Assembly (NCBI RefSeq): GCF_025231525.1
Contig: NZ_CP103057.1
Coordinates: forward strand, 3,048,501 to 3,112,500
Reading direction: 5' to 3'
From: Sphingomonas endolithica
GTDB lineage: Bacteria; Pseudomonadota; Alphaproteobacteria; Sphingomonadales; Sphingomonadaceae
Length of the DNA stretch: 64,000 nt
Position numbers and translations under genes: made by a program. Below are positions 9,059-17,049 of the stretch, in pieces. Positions within the stretch are counted from its first letter, which is position 1. Each line of letters starts with the position of its first letter. The notes below the pieces were generated by a model. The model had not been told where the DNA came from. It was given only the letters and a program-made list of their open reading frames with translations, and searched no databases.

Positions 9059-10015
9059 ATGCCGGGTGGCCTTGTGGCATTGCTGGACGACGTTGCCGCG
9101 CTGGCCAAGCTTGCCGCGGCGTCCGTCGACGACGTGGCGGCGGCGGCGGGTCGCGCGGGGGTGAAGGCGGCCGGCGTGGTGATCGACGATACGGCGGTGA
9201 CGCCGCGCTATGTCGTTGGTCTGTCGCCGGATCGCGAACTGCCGATCATCGGCAAGATCGCCATCGGCTCGCTGCGCAACAAGCTGCTGATCATCCTTCC
9301 CGTAGCGCTGGCGCTGAGCGCGCTGGCGCCGTGGGCGGTCACGCCCTTGCTGATGATCGGCGGCGCCTATCTCTGCTTCGAGGCGGCCGAGAAGATCTGG
9401 GAGGCGCTGAGCGGCAACCACCATGCCGAGGAAGTAACGACGATCGAGGACCCGGCGGCATTGGAGGCGCGCCAGGTCAGCGGCGCGATCCGCACGGATT
9501 TCATCCTGTCGGCCGAAATCATGGCGATCTCACTCGCCGAACTGCCCAATTTGTCGCTGATGACGCGTGCGGCCGCGCTTGCCGCGGTGGCGGTCGCGAT
9601 CACGGCCGGGGTCTACGGCGTGGTCGGCATCATCGTGAAAATGGACGATATCGGCTTGCACCTCAGCCGCCGTGCCTCGTCCGCCGCACGCATCACCGGG
9701 CGTGCGCTGGTCCGCGGCATGCCGATCCTCCTCCAGGCGCTGTCCCATATCGGCGTCGCGGCGATGGTGTGGGTCGGCGGCGGCATTCTGGTGCATGGGC
9801 TGGAGACGTTCGGCATGGAAGCCCTGCCACAGGCGGTCCATCATCTTGCCGAGGCGAGCGCCAAGGCGCTGCCGGCAGCCGGCGCGATCGTCGAATGGCT
9901 GGTGACCGCGATCTGCTCGGCGATCGTCGGACTGGTGGTGGGCGGCGTGATCGTGGGCGTCATGCACGTCTTGCCCGGTCGCAAGCACGCCGCGGTGAAC
10001 CAGCACGGCGGCTGA
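9059..10015 (+). CDS. DUF808 family inner-membrane protein
   Basis: A 318-residue protein of the DUF808 (YedI-like) family. The N-terminal PGGLVALLDDVAALAKLAA and the DDVAAAAGRAGVKAAGVVIDD region are the family signature, followed by TPRYVVGLSPDRELPII. About six hydrophobic segments follow, the clearest being LLIILPVALALSALAPWAV and the last near IVGLVVGGVIVGVMHVL. GGGAGAAG precedes the ATG. Function is unknown in the family; it is predicted to be an integral membrane protein. Confidence 0.92.
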   Translation: MPGGLVALLDDVAALAKLAAASVDDVAAAAGRAGVKAAGVVIDDTAVTPRYVVGLSPDRELPIIGKIAIGSLRNKLLIILPVALALSALAPWAVTPLLMIGGAYLCFEAAEKIWEALSGNHHAEEVTTIEDPAALEARQVSGAIRTDFILSAEIMAISLAELPNLSLMTRAAALAAVAVAITAGVYGVVGIIVKMDDIGLHLSRRASSAARITGRALVRGMPILLQALSHIGVAAMVWVGGGILVHGLETFGMEALPQAVHHLAEASAKALPAAGAIVEWLVTAICSAIVGLVVGGVIVGVMHVLPGRKHAAVNQHGG

Positions 10016-10095
10016 CGCTTATACGGCATGTCCGGCCGGTGCTCATCGGCGACCCCTGGCTTGGCGAAGCGCGGTGCCACCCCCATCTAGCTGAC

Positions 10096-10899
10096 ATGAC
10101 CGAAGATCTCATCCACCTGGGGCTTATCGACGAAGACGAGATCGTGCTCGACGAGGGCGCGCTCGCGTTGGCGCTGCTCGATCACCCGGGCGTGGACACG
10201 GCCCCCTATGAAGACCTGCTCGAGGCAGTGGCGATCCGCCTCGAAGCCGTCGCGGGGCATGCGACGAGCGCGCGCGAGCGTGCCGATGCGCTGTCCGCGG
10301 TGCTGGCCGACGAATTCGGCTTCGAGGGCGACCAGCAGACCTATGACGATCCGGCCAATGCCGATCTGATGCAGGTCATCGACCGGCGGCGCGGCCTGCC
10401 GGTGAGCCTGTCGATCCTGTACGTGTCGGCGGCGCGACGGCTGGGCTGGACGGCCAATGTGCTGGACGTGCCGGGCCATGTGCTGGTCTTGATCGGCGAG
10501 GATGCCGCGCCGGTGATCGTCGACCCGTTCCGCGGCGGCATCCTGGTGGAGCGCGACCAGCTTGCCGCCCTGGTGATGGCGGCGAGCACCGGGTCTTCGC
10601 CTGCCGTCCGCCACGTGGCCGCCATGCCGAACCGGGCGGTGCTGGTCAGGCTGCTGCTCAACCAGGCGTCGAGGGCCGAGCAAGCAGGCAAGGGGCGCCG
10701 TGCGCTGGAGCTGTACGCGCGGATGACCGCGATGGCCCCGGCTTATGGGCCGGCATGGTGGGAACGTGCGCGGCTGGAACTCGTCGATGGCGACGTGGCC
10801 GCGGCCAGGAGCAGCTTGACGTCGCTGCTGGAGATCACGCGCGAACCCGAACTGCGCCACCGCGTGACCGAAACGCTTGCTTCGCTTGTCGCGCCCTAG
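10096..10899 (+). CDS. SirB1-like transglutaminase-fold protein
   Basis: A 267-residue protein of the SirB1/YchA family. The core FEGDQQTYDDPANADL and VIDRRRGLPVSLSILYVSAARRLG region, then VPGHVLVLIG and VDPFRGG, give the transglutaminase-like fold, with the Ser-Leu and GH segments at the expected positions. The C-terminal third is helical and resembles a TPR unit (RALELYARMTAMAPAYGPAWW). In other bacteria the gene is often near prmC/prfA; here it follows DUF808 with an 80-bp gap. No enzymatic activity is established for the family. Confidence 0.88.
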   Translation: MTEDLIHLGLIDEDEIVLDEGALALALLDHPGVDTAPYEDLLEAVAIRLEAVAGHATSARERADALSAVLADEFGFEGDQQTYDDPANADLMQVIDRRRGLPVSLSILYVSAARRLGWTANVLDVPGHVLVLIGEDAAPVIVDPFRGGILVERDQLAALVMAASTGSSPAVRHVAAMPNRAVLVRLLLNQASRAEQAGKGRRALELYARMTAMAPAYGPAWWERARLELVDGDVAAARSSLTSLLEITREPELRHRVTETLASLVAP

Positions 10900-10962
10900 C
10901 GGATCGCCCTCGGTCCGCCGATGTGGTCAGTCGGCGGCGATCCTTTATGCCACGTGACTAAC

Positions 10963-11100
10963 GTCATCCCCGCGCAGGCGGGGATCCATAGTCGGGACGT
11001 TGATGATTTCGGCGCTGGATAAGCCAGTATGGATTCCCGCCTGCGCGGGAATGACGATCACCTGGCGATCGGTATAGCTGCCGAACAGGTCCGGGGTGAC
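10963..11100. repeat. Composite palindromic element, copy B
   Basis: The inner arms 10963-10989 and 11029-11055 are a 27-bp inverted repeat with two mismatches, matching copy A. The right outer arm is at 11083-11100; the left outer arm is missing. The copy overlaps the 3' end of the SleB-like gene on the minus strand and supplies its stop codon. Confidence 0.88.
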
Positions 11101-11782
11101 GGCTGTGGGCGATGCCGCGGCATGCATCATTGCGAATATAGAAGATGTGGGAGCCGACCTGCGCGATCTTGGTGAGCGAATCGCGCCAGTAAGGGACCAT
11201 CCAGTCGGCATGATAGTGCGTGGCGCCGCCGACATCGGAGAACACGCGGCCTGCCAACGCCCGGCGCGCCGATCGGCGCGCCGCGCCCCAGCCGAGATGC
11301 ACCGGCCGTCGATCGAACGAGCCATCGCAGGTGAAGGAGAATTGGCAGCCGGTCGCACGCGCATAGCCCTGATAGACCACGCCGCAGATCGTGCGCGGAA
11401 AGCCGCGCGCACGCACCCGGTTCAGGATCACCTGGATCACCGCCCTCTGCCCCTGTCGATCATCGCCGGCTTCGTACAGCGCGGCGGTCGCGAGGCATTC
11501 GGCGGCCTGCGCCCGTGCGGCCGGGCTGCCCGCGAAGCGGAACGGTGCGGCACGGATCCGGCGGCGTGCCTCGATCGGCACCGCCGCGTTCGATGCGCGC
11601 GCCTGCGCCATGGTCATCGGCCTGGCGCGATCGGGGGGCGGTGCGTACGCCCACGGGTCGAGTGTGCAGAACACCACGATGATGACGGCGACGATGCCGA
11701 GCAGCAGCAGCCAGGCCTCCGACGCCGCATCGCGCACGGTGGCCGAGGCTGCGCGCCGGGCGGGAGAACGTCGTGGCGCCAT
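10964..11782 (-). CDS. Cell wall hydrolase, SleB-like, with repeat-derived C-terminus
   Basis: A 272-residue protein with one N-terminal membrane anchor (AWLLLLGIVAVIIVVFCTL) and a SleB/Hydrolase_2 domain. The likely catalytic Glu lies in AALYEAGDD, followed by VIQVILNRVRARGFP, TICGVVYQG, and CQFSFTCDG. It should act on peptidoglycan in the periplasm. ATG 11782 is chosen because AGGGCGGG lies just upstream. Residues from about 228 to the end are encoded by palindromic repeat copy B (SRAGGNP-type peptide), so the natural C-terminus has been replaced or extended; the core domain looks intact. Confidence 0.85.
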   Translation of the reverse strand: MAPRRSPARRAASATVRDAASEAWLLLLGIVAVIIVVFCTLDPWAYAPPPDRARPMTMAQARASNAAVPIEARRRIRAAPFRFAGSPAARAQAAECLATAALYEAGDDRQGQRAVIQVILNRVRARGFPRTICGVVYQGYARATGCQFSFTCDGSFDRRPVHLGWGAARRSARRALAGRVFSDVGGATHYHADWMVPYWRDSLTKIAQVGSHIFYIRNDACRGIAHSRHPGPVRQLYRSPGDRHSRAGGNPYWLIQRRNHQRPDYGSPPARG

Positions 11783-11857
11783 CGTCCCGCCCTGTAGCCA
11801 ATGCTTCACGGGCAGAGAAGCCACGCGCCGTGGCGCGCGAAAGATACACGGCGCTCG

Positions 11858-13201
11858 CTAGACCAGTTCCGGTGCCGGGGTGACGCGGTACGCCTCGATC
11901 ATCGACCGGGCGTCCACGCGGGCTTTCAGGCGCGCGCAGAGCAATGCGGTACCGCTGATCTTGCGTTGCACGAACAGCGTGTCGATCGGTGGCAGATGCC
12001 ATGTCGCACGGTCTTCCGCGACGATCGTGGCTTCGTCACGCAGTGCCGCGACGAACGTCCGGTCGCCAAAGTCGAGCGGGCCCGGGCGGTTCAGTTCGCC
12101 GAGGATCACGCCGATCATCCGGTCGATGCTCTCGCGATGCCGTTCGACCGCACGCGCCCCCAGAAATCCCGCTGCGACGGCGGCGTCGCGGAGCTGGTCG
12201 AGGTTGCCGTCCAGCCCGGCCATGAGCAGGCCGTGGTAGCCCTCCCGCGTCTCCGTCGCGATCGACCGCGTCGCGCCGAAATCGAGCAGCACCAGGCGAC
12301 CCGAATCCGCCTGCCAGCGATAATTGGCGAAATTGGGATCGGTCTGCATATAGCCCCAGGCGAACAACTCGCGCAGCACGAGGGCGATCAGCGCCTGTGC
12401 CGCACGATCCCGCTCTTCCTGCGGGCGATCTTTCAACGCTTCAATCGGTGTGCCATCGACGAACTGCATCGCCAGCACGCGGCCGGTGCTGAGCTCGGGT
12501 TCGGCGCTCGGCACGACATAGGCAGGGTCGTCACCGATCAACGCGCGATACCGATCGAGCATGGCCAGCTCGCGCGCATAATCGGCTTCCTCATGAAGCT
12601 GGCGTTTGGCCTCACCGAGCAGCGGCGCGATATCGAGCTCGCGCGGCAGGAGGCCGGAGACGCGCAGCAGGGTCGCGACATTGTCGACATCGGCATCGAT
12701 GCTGGCCGCGACGCCGGGATATTGCACCTTGATCGCCAATATGCGCCCATCGGGCAGTTCGGCACGATGGACCTGGCCGATCGAGGCCGCGGCGACAGGG
12801 TGCGCCTGGAAATGCCGGAAGCGACGGCGCCAGTCCCGCCCCCATTCGCCGGCCAGCATTTCATCGAGCTGCCGCGGCGGCATATGGTGGGCATTGTCGC
12901 GCAGCCGGGCGAGGATCTGCGTCAGCTCGGGCGGCAACATGTCGCCGGCGTCCATCGAGATCATCTGGCCGAGCTTCATCGCGGCACCACGCAGATGCGC
13001 GAGTTGATCCGCGACGCGCGTGGCATTGCCCGGGGTCAGCAGCAGGTCGCTCATGCGCGGCCGCTGCCCATCGGCGAGCCGCCGCGCACCCTCGGCAATG
13101 ACTCCGCCAGCGACTCCGCCGGCCAGCTTGCCGAACACGCCGAGCCGGGACAATCTGCCGCTGGGGACGGATCGGCCGCCTGGTTTACGATCGTCGCTCA
13201 T
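11858..13201 (-). CDS. ABC1/UbiB-family atypical kinase
   Basis: A 447-residue protein of the UbiB/ADCK family. The family KxGQ segment appears as AAMKLGQMISMDAGDMLPPEL, followed by the Ala-rich loop AAASIGQVHRAELPDGR and the ATP-binding Lys in AIKVQYPGV. The catalytic region contains NFANYRW and VLLDFGATR (the DFG-like metal site). ADCK proteins support ubiquinone biosynthesis or lipid homeostasis; whether this one is the quinone factor cannot be told. The true start is ATG 13201 (MSDDRKPGGR). Downstream of the DUF427 and DCC genes on the same strand. Confidence 0.92.
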   Translation of the reverse strand: MSDDRKPGGRSVPSGRLSRLGVFGKLAGGVAGGVIAEGARRLADGQRPRMSDLLLTPGNATRVADQLAHLRGAAMKLGQMISMDAGDMLPPELTQILARLRDNAHHMPPRQLDEMLAGEWGRDWRRRFRHFQAHPVAAASIGQVHRAELPDGRILAIKVQYPGVAASIDADVDNVATLLRVSGLLPRELDIAPLLGEAKRQLHEEADYARELAMLDRYRALIGDDPAYVVPSAEPELSTGRVLAMQFVDGTPIEALKDRPQEERDRAAQALIALVLRELFAWGYMQTDPNFANYRWQADSGRLVLLDFGATRSIATETREGYHGLLMAGLDGNLDQLRDAAVAAGFLGARAVERHRESIDRMIGVILGELNRPGPLDFGDRTFVAALRDEATIVAEDRATWHLPPIDTLFVQRKISGTALLCARLKARVDARSMIEAYRVTPAPELV

Positions 13202-13217
13202 GCTCTTAGTCCGATAC

Positions 13218-13712
13218 TCACCACAGGCGGCTGCCTGGAACACCCTTGAACGGGCCGGATACCGCGCTGGTGATCCAGCCGCCGTAGAAGCCGCCCGGTT
13301 GCGGCACGACCGTCTCGCCGTCGACGCTGCAGCGATCGAACGGCGCGGCATAGAAAGCGACGTGATCCTTCAGCGAGGCAAAGGGGGCGGTCGGCGTCGG
13401 ATAGCTCCAGCCGACACGCGGCAGCACCGTGTCCCCCAGCACGACATCCCAATACACCGCTGCGCCCTTCCATTCGCAGAACGACGTGCCCTCCGCGCGG
13501 CGCAGCGCGTTGGAGGCGATGTCGGCACGCGGGATGTAATAGGTCGGCGGGTGACTGGTCTCGAGCGTGCTGATGCTCGCTTTGGTATCGGCGAGCACCA
13601 GGCCGGCATGTTCGATGACGATATGGACGGCGGTCGGTACCGCGATTGCGGGCCGCGGGAACGACCATACGCTTTGCTGCCCCGGCGCCACGGGATCGGG
13701 CCGCGGCCTCAT
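13218..13712 (-). CDS. DUF427 family protein
   Basis: A 164-residue cytoplasmic protein with the DUF427 fold: VHIVIEHAGLVLADTK, PPTYYIPRADIASNALR, GTSFCEWKGAAVYWDV and DHVAFYAAPFDRCSVDGE are the characteristic blocks. The small beta-rich domain has unknown function. The ATG at 13710-13712 overlaps the stop of the upstream DCC gene (ATGA), so the two are coupled. The aarF-like gene follows after 16 bp. Confidence 0.9.
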   Translation of the reverse strand: MRPRPDPVAPGQQSVWSFPRPAIAVPTAVHIVIEHAGLVLADTKASISTLETSHPPTYYIPRADIASNALRRAEGTSFCEWKGAAVYWDVVLGDTVLPRVGWSYPTPTAPFASLKDHVAFYAAPFDRCSVDGETVVPQPGGFYGGWITSAVSGPFKGVPGSRLW

Positions 13713-14071
13713 CTGCGCTCCATCCGGATCGCGACCCGCTGCAGCGCCGGGCGCGCGCGCAGGAACGCGCGATAGCTGCGTTCCAGCACGGCGAGGATCA
13801 GCCGATTGCGGGCCAGCAACCCGATCGGGCGCAGCACTGGGATTGCGCGCCACATCGCCGCGAACGCCGCCGCGCCCGACAGCAGCTGCCCGTCTTCGCG
13901 CGCATGGAAACGTGCCAGCAGCGCGGCGCGATCGATCGGGCACGAGGCGTCGTCCGTATCCAAGGCATCGACGAACGAAATCGCGCCCACGCGATCGAGC
14001 CTGCGCATCCAGGCGATCTCGCGGCGACACAGCGGGCACCCGCCATCGTGCCAGACGGTCAGGCCAGTCAC
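13709..14071 (-). CDS. DCC family (DUF393) thiol-disulfide oxidoreductase-like protein
   Basis: A 120-residue protein. The family hallmark CxxC follows an N-terminal strand (TVWHDGGCPLCRREIAWM), resembling the DGxCxxC motif of DCC proteins. VDALDTDDA and the LLSGAAAFAAMWRAIP helix match the family. A thioredoxin-like role is assumed from the motif only. GTG 14071 is taken as start because it falls just before the conserved strand; the ribosome site is weak and the start is uncertain. First gene of a DCC-DUF427-ABC1 kinase operon. Confidence 0.85.
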   Translation of the reverse strand: MTGLTVWHDGGCPLCRREIAWMRRLDRVGAISFVDALDTDDASCPIDRAALLARFHAREDGQLLSGAAAFAAMWRAIPVLRPIGLLARNRLILAVLERSYRAFLRARPALQRVAIRMERR

Positions 14072-14500
14072 AGGATCATGAAGTTTGAATGGGGCATATC
14101 GATCGACAACGAAGCCGAAGCCATTTCGGGTGCTGAGTTTCTGGCTGGACCGAAATGAGCGACAACCGCCGACGGCGTGATCGCTTGGGGGACCGCAATG
14201 CGCGAGCATCGCTGTTGGTCGGGGTTCATTGGAGGGGACAAGTGACATTCAGGCGGCGTTACCCGCTCCCCACAACCTGCCGCTCATCCACATCTCGATT
14301 ATGGTTGCAATGGCATTGCAGGCGGGCAGGTTCAGGGACCGAAATGCAAGACGCGGTTCCATTGACAAAGGGCCGATCCGACCCGCTCGCACGACCCGGC
14401 CGTGAGATGACGCGACCCGGTTATGTCAGCGCAGCCCTGAACGCCTTTTCCTCCTGCCTTGTATTCAAACTGTCACGCCGCCCGACTAGCAGCCGCGACT
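14072..14500. other. Gap without a recognisable gene
   Basis: About 430 bases between the divergent DCC and sigma-factor genes. Reading frames here give proteins without recognisable domains or good start sites. No clear promoter, repeat or RNA gene was seen. Confidence 0.5.
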
Positions 14501-15107
14501 ATGACGGTGACCCGCGAACGTGCAGCCTGGCTGGGACGTCACATCTTTCCGCAGGAGGCGGCGCTGCGGCAATGGCTTTCGCGGCGGGCCTGGGGCCGTG
14601 GGCATGGACATCGAGGACTTGGTGCAGGAAAGTTACGCGATCCTGGCCGCACTCGACCGGGTCGATCACATCCAGCGGCCGCGTAACTACTTCTTCGAAG
14701 TCGCAAAGTCGGTCGTGTTGCAATCGTTGCGGCGGTCGCGCGTCGTTGCCATCGATGCTCAATTGAACGCCGAGATCCTCAAGATTCCCGAGGACGGACC
14801 TACGCCAGAGCGAGTGGCGGCGGACCGGCAGGAACTTGCAGCAGTGGCGGCGTTGATCGGTGCGCTGCCCGATCGCTGCCGCGAGGTGTTCACGTTGCGT
14901 AAGCTGCACGGTTTGTCCCAGCGTGAGGTGGCTACCAGGCTGGGGATCGCCGAGAGCACGGTCGAGAAGCACCTGGTCAAGGCACTTGCATCACTGGCCG
15001 ATGCAATTGGTCGTGGCGGAAATGGTCGCCTCACGTCATCTATGGGTCGTGACTCTGAGAACCAAGCGAAGCCCAATGGCACAGGACGCCACACCGAGCG
15101 CGCTTGA
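14501..15107 (+). pseudogene. FecI-type ECF sigma factor, frameshifted
   Basis: The sequence reads as a FecI-like extracytoplasmic sigma factor in two frames. The N-terminus MTVTRERAAWLGRHIFPQEA starts at ATG 14501 in one frame. The rest (GMDIEDLVQESYAILAALD, RNYFFEVAKSVVLQSLRR, then region 4 with LPDRCREVFTLRKL and GLSQREVATRLGIAESTVEKH) is in another frame from about 14590. The switch point is in the GC-rich stretch 14578-14600 and would be repaired by a one-base change. A GTG near 14600 could start a shorter region 2/4 protein. It would have controlled a TonB receptor operon with the adjacent FecR. Confidence 0.7.
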
Positions 15108-15695
15108 CGAGCAGGCGGCACGCTGGGCGGTGCGCCTCGATGCCGGCACGATGACCACCGACGAAGAGACGCGGATGTGCCGGTCTTTGAGGTCGAGCAT
15201 CCAGTTGCGGGCGAAGTTGCGTACGGCCGCCTTGGTCGCCGAGTAGATGCTCAACGCTGGAGTGCCTGAAATGCTGGTGGTCGAGCTTGTCAGGATGATC
15301 GATGCGCCGTCTTTCAGGAGCGGCAGCGCCTTCTGCACCGTGAACAATACGCCTTTCACGTTCGTGTCGAAGGCACGCTGGTAATGCTCTTCGGTGATCT
15401 CGCCGAGCGGTGCCATCTCACCGCCGCCCGCGTTGGCAAACAGCACGTCGATCTGAGCGTGCTTCTGCTGTACCGCGTCATACAGCCGATCGATGTCTGT
15501 CAGAGCCGACATGTCGCCGCGGACCGCTGTGACGCGACCATCGATCTGTCTCACGGCGGCATCAAGCGCATCCTGGCGACGGCCCGTGATGAAGACCGAG
15601 GCGCCCCTCGCCGCGAAGGCCTGCGCCGCAGCCAGACCGATTCCGCTTGAGCCGCCGGTCACCACCACGACCTTATTCTTGAACTGATCAGTCAT
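15036..15695 (-). CDS. Short-chain dehydrogenase/reductase, C-terminally truncated
   Basis: An SDR oxidoreductase with TGGSSGIG (cofactor Gly motif), FANAGGG (NNAG equivalent), the catalytic Ser in TSSTTS, and YSATK (Tyr/Lys). Family members continue after RHIRV with a PG segment and about 65 more residues. Here the family match stops at residue 176 and the last 43 residues are antisense to the FecR stump and sigma factor. It therefore lacks the substrate-binding end and may be inactive. ATG 15695 has AGGAGA upstream. Divergent from the LysR gene, which probably regulated it. Confidence 0.8.
   Translation of the reverse strand: MTDQFKNKVVVVTGGSSGIGLAAAQAFAARGASVFITGRRQDALDAAVRQIDGRVTAVRGDMSALTDIDRLYDAVQQKHAQIDVLFANAGGGEMAPLGEITEEHYQRAFDTNVKGVLFTVQKALPLLKDGASIILTSSTTSISGTPALSIYSATKAAVRNFARNWMLDLKDRHIRVSSSVVIVPASRRTAQRAACSSSALGVASCAIGLRLVLRVTTHR
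15076..15246 (+). pseudogene. FecR-like anti-sigma factor, N-terminal stump
   Basis: The first 31 residues (MAQDATPSALDEQAARWAVR, then LDAGTMTTDEE) are the start of a FecR/PupR-type regulator (DUF4880 region). After about position 15170 the frame runs antisense through the SDR gene and stops at 15246. The FecR domain, membrane helix and periplasmic part are missing. The start overlaps the end of the sigma-factor gene by 32 bases, the usual fecI-fecR arrangement. Confidence 0.7.
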
Positions 15696-15806
15696 TGTCA
15701 TTCTCCTCATGACGGCGAAGCGCCGCTGCCCCACCCAGATAGCTGAGGAACGATGACCCTTGTAGAAGGCAAAAATAACACTTAGCGTTCCATCAAAGGA
15801 ACGCTG
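15696..15806. promoter_or_regulatory. Divergent SDR / LysR promoter region
   Basis: A 111-bp gap between divergent SDR and LysR genes. Such gaps usually hold the LysR operator. AT-richer sequence around 15765-15785 (GGCAAAAATAACACTTAGCG) is a plausible binding and promoter site. No individual element is certain. Confidence 0.4.
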
Positions 15807-16712
15807 ATGCGTATCGATCTGAATGACTACGGCTATTTCGCAGAGGTGGTGGCGCATGGCGGCTTCGCTGCGGCGGGACGGGCGCTGCGCGAACCCAAAT
15901 CAAAGCTTAGCAGGAGGATCGCCGGTCTCGAGGAGCGGTTGGGCCTGCGGCTGATCGAGCGATCGAGCCGGCGCTTCCGAGTGACCGACACGGGTCAGGC
16001 CTTCTACGAGCGATGCCGCGCGATGCTTGCAGAGGCGGAACAGGCAGAGGCACTGGTCTTGCAGGCGCAGGCCGAGCCTCACGGTCGCATCCGATTTGCC
16101 TGTCCGACGGGGATGCTGACTCCGGTCGCCAGCCTGCTCTCGTCCTTCCTGAACCGCTTCCCCAAAGTTCGCCTTCAACTCGTGGCGACGGATCGCGCGG
16201 TGGACCTGATCGAGGAGCGCATCGACCTCGCCCTGCGCGTACGTGGCAGCTTCACGTCGGACGCTGCCCTGACGATGCGCTCGCTCGGCATCTCAACGCG
16301 CATCCTGGTCGCCAGCCCCCAAGTCGCCAGTCAGGTGGCTCGGATCGAGCAACTCGCAGATCTGCCGGCGCTTGCGACCAACGATGCAGCGGACGACCTC
16401 GAGTGGCACCTTGAGGCGGACGACGGTCGCAAGCACGTTGTTCGCGTGCAGCCCCGCATGGGATGCGAGGACATGGCAACGGTTCGCGACGCGGCCATTG
16501 ATGGTCTTGGCACCGCAATCCTGCCGGACCACGTCTGCCGCGAAGCGCTGGACGCTGGGCAGCTAGTGCGGGTTCTGCCGGCGTGGCATGGCCTTAAAGG
16601 CAACGTGCATCTCGTCTTTACGACAAGGCGTGGCCTGCCGCCCGCGGTGCGCTCGCTGATCGACCATTTGGCCGCAGGCTTTCCGCGGGAAGACCTTGGC
16701 AAGAGGGCATAG
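15807..16712 (+). CDS. LysR-family transcriptional regulator
   Basis: A 301-residue regulator. The N-terminal winged helix (YFAEVVAHGGFAAAGRALRE, SKLSRRIAGLEERLGLRLIE) is the LysR HTH. The effector domain follows from HGRIRFACPTGMLTPVASLL, including ERIDLALRVR and MATVRDAAIDGLGTAILPDH. AAAGGA precedes the ATG. LysR genes next to divergent SDR genes often sense quinones or reactive electrophiles, but here the effector is unknown. The target may be lost, because the SDR gene is truncated. Confidence 0.92.
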   Translation: MRIDLNDYGYFAEVVAHGGFAAAGRALREPKSKLSRRIAGLEERLGLRLIERSSRRFRVTDTGQAFYERCRAMLAEAEQAEALVLQAQAEPHGRIRFACPTGMLTPVASLLSSFLNRFPKVRLQLVATDRAVDLIEERIDLALRVRGSFTSDAALTMRSLGISTRILVASPQVASQVARIEQLADLPALATNDAADDLEWHLEADDGRKHVVRVQPRMGCEDMATVRDAAIDGLGTAILPDHVCREALDAGQLVRVLPAWHGLKGNVHLVFTTRRGLPPAVRSLIDHLAAGFPREDLGKRA

Positions 16713-17049
16713 CTCCCGACCAGCAGCGTCCGGGGAACGTGCGCTCCCTCCTCGTCGGCCTTTGACCCAATGCCGGACGTTCATCCGCTCTTGGTCGCGC
16801 CCTAATGTCGGACGTCGTCTAATGGCGGGCTTTGCAAGCCTTTTGGTGTCGGACGTGTTTGCCGGGGCACGGTCGTCTTCGCGGTCGGCATGAGCCGCCG
16901 CATCATGGGGCTTCGCGGGATGGATCTTCCAATGTTCGTTACGCACGCTCCGAGCCGGGCTCGTGATGCAACGTCCGAAGCGGAATGGACCAGCCTACGT
17001 CCCGGCAGGGACGCCTCGTTACGCCATCTGGCGCTGTCGAGCTCTTGGG
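16713..17049. other. Gap with three copies of a TGYCGGACGT motif
   Basis: No credible gene. TGCCGGACGT at 16771-16780 and TGTCGGACGT at 16806-16815 and 16847-16856 are direct repeats of a decamer. The right part probably belongs to the left end of the IS110-type element. Confidence 0.5.

Noticed and set aside
14155-14766. ORF of 203 codons overlapping the sigma factor
   Set aside because: It is an overlapping frame; the FecI motifs are in the other two frames.
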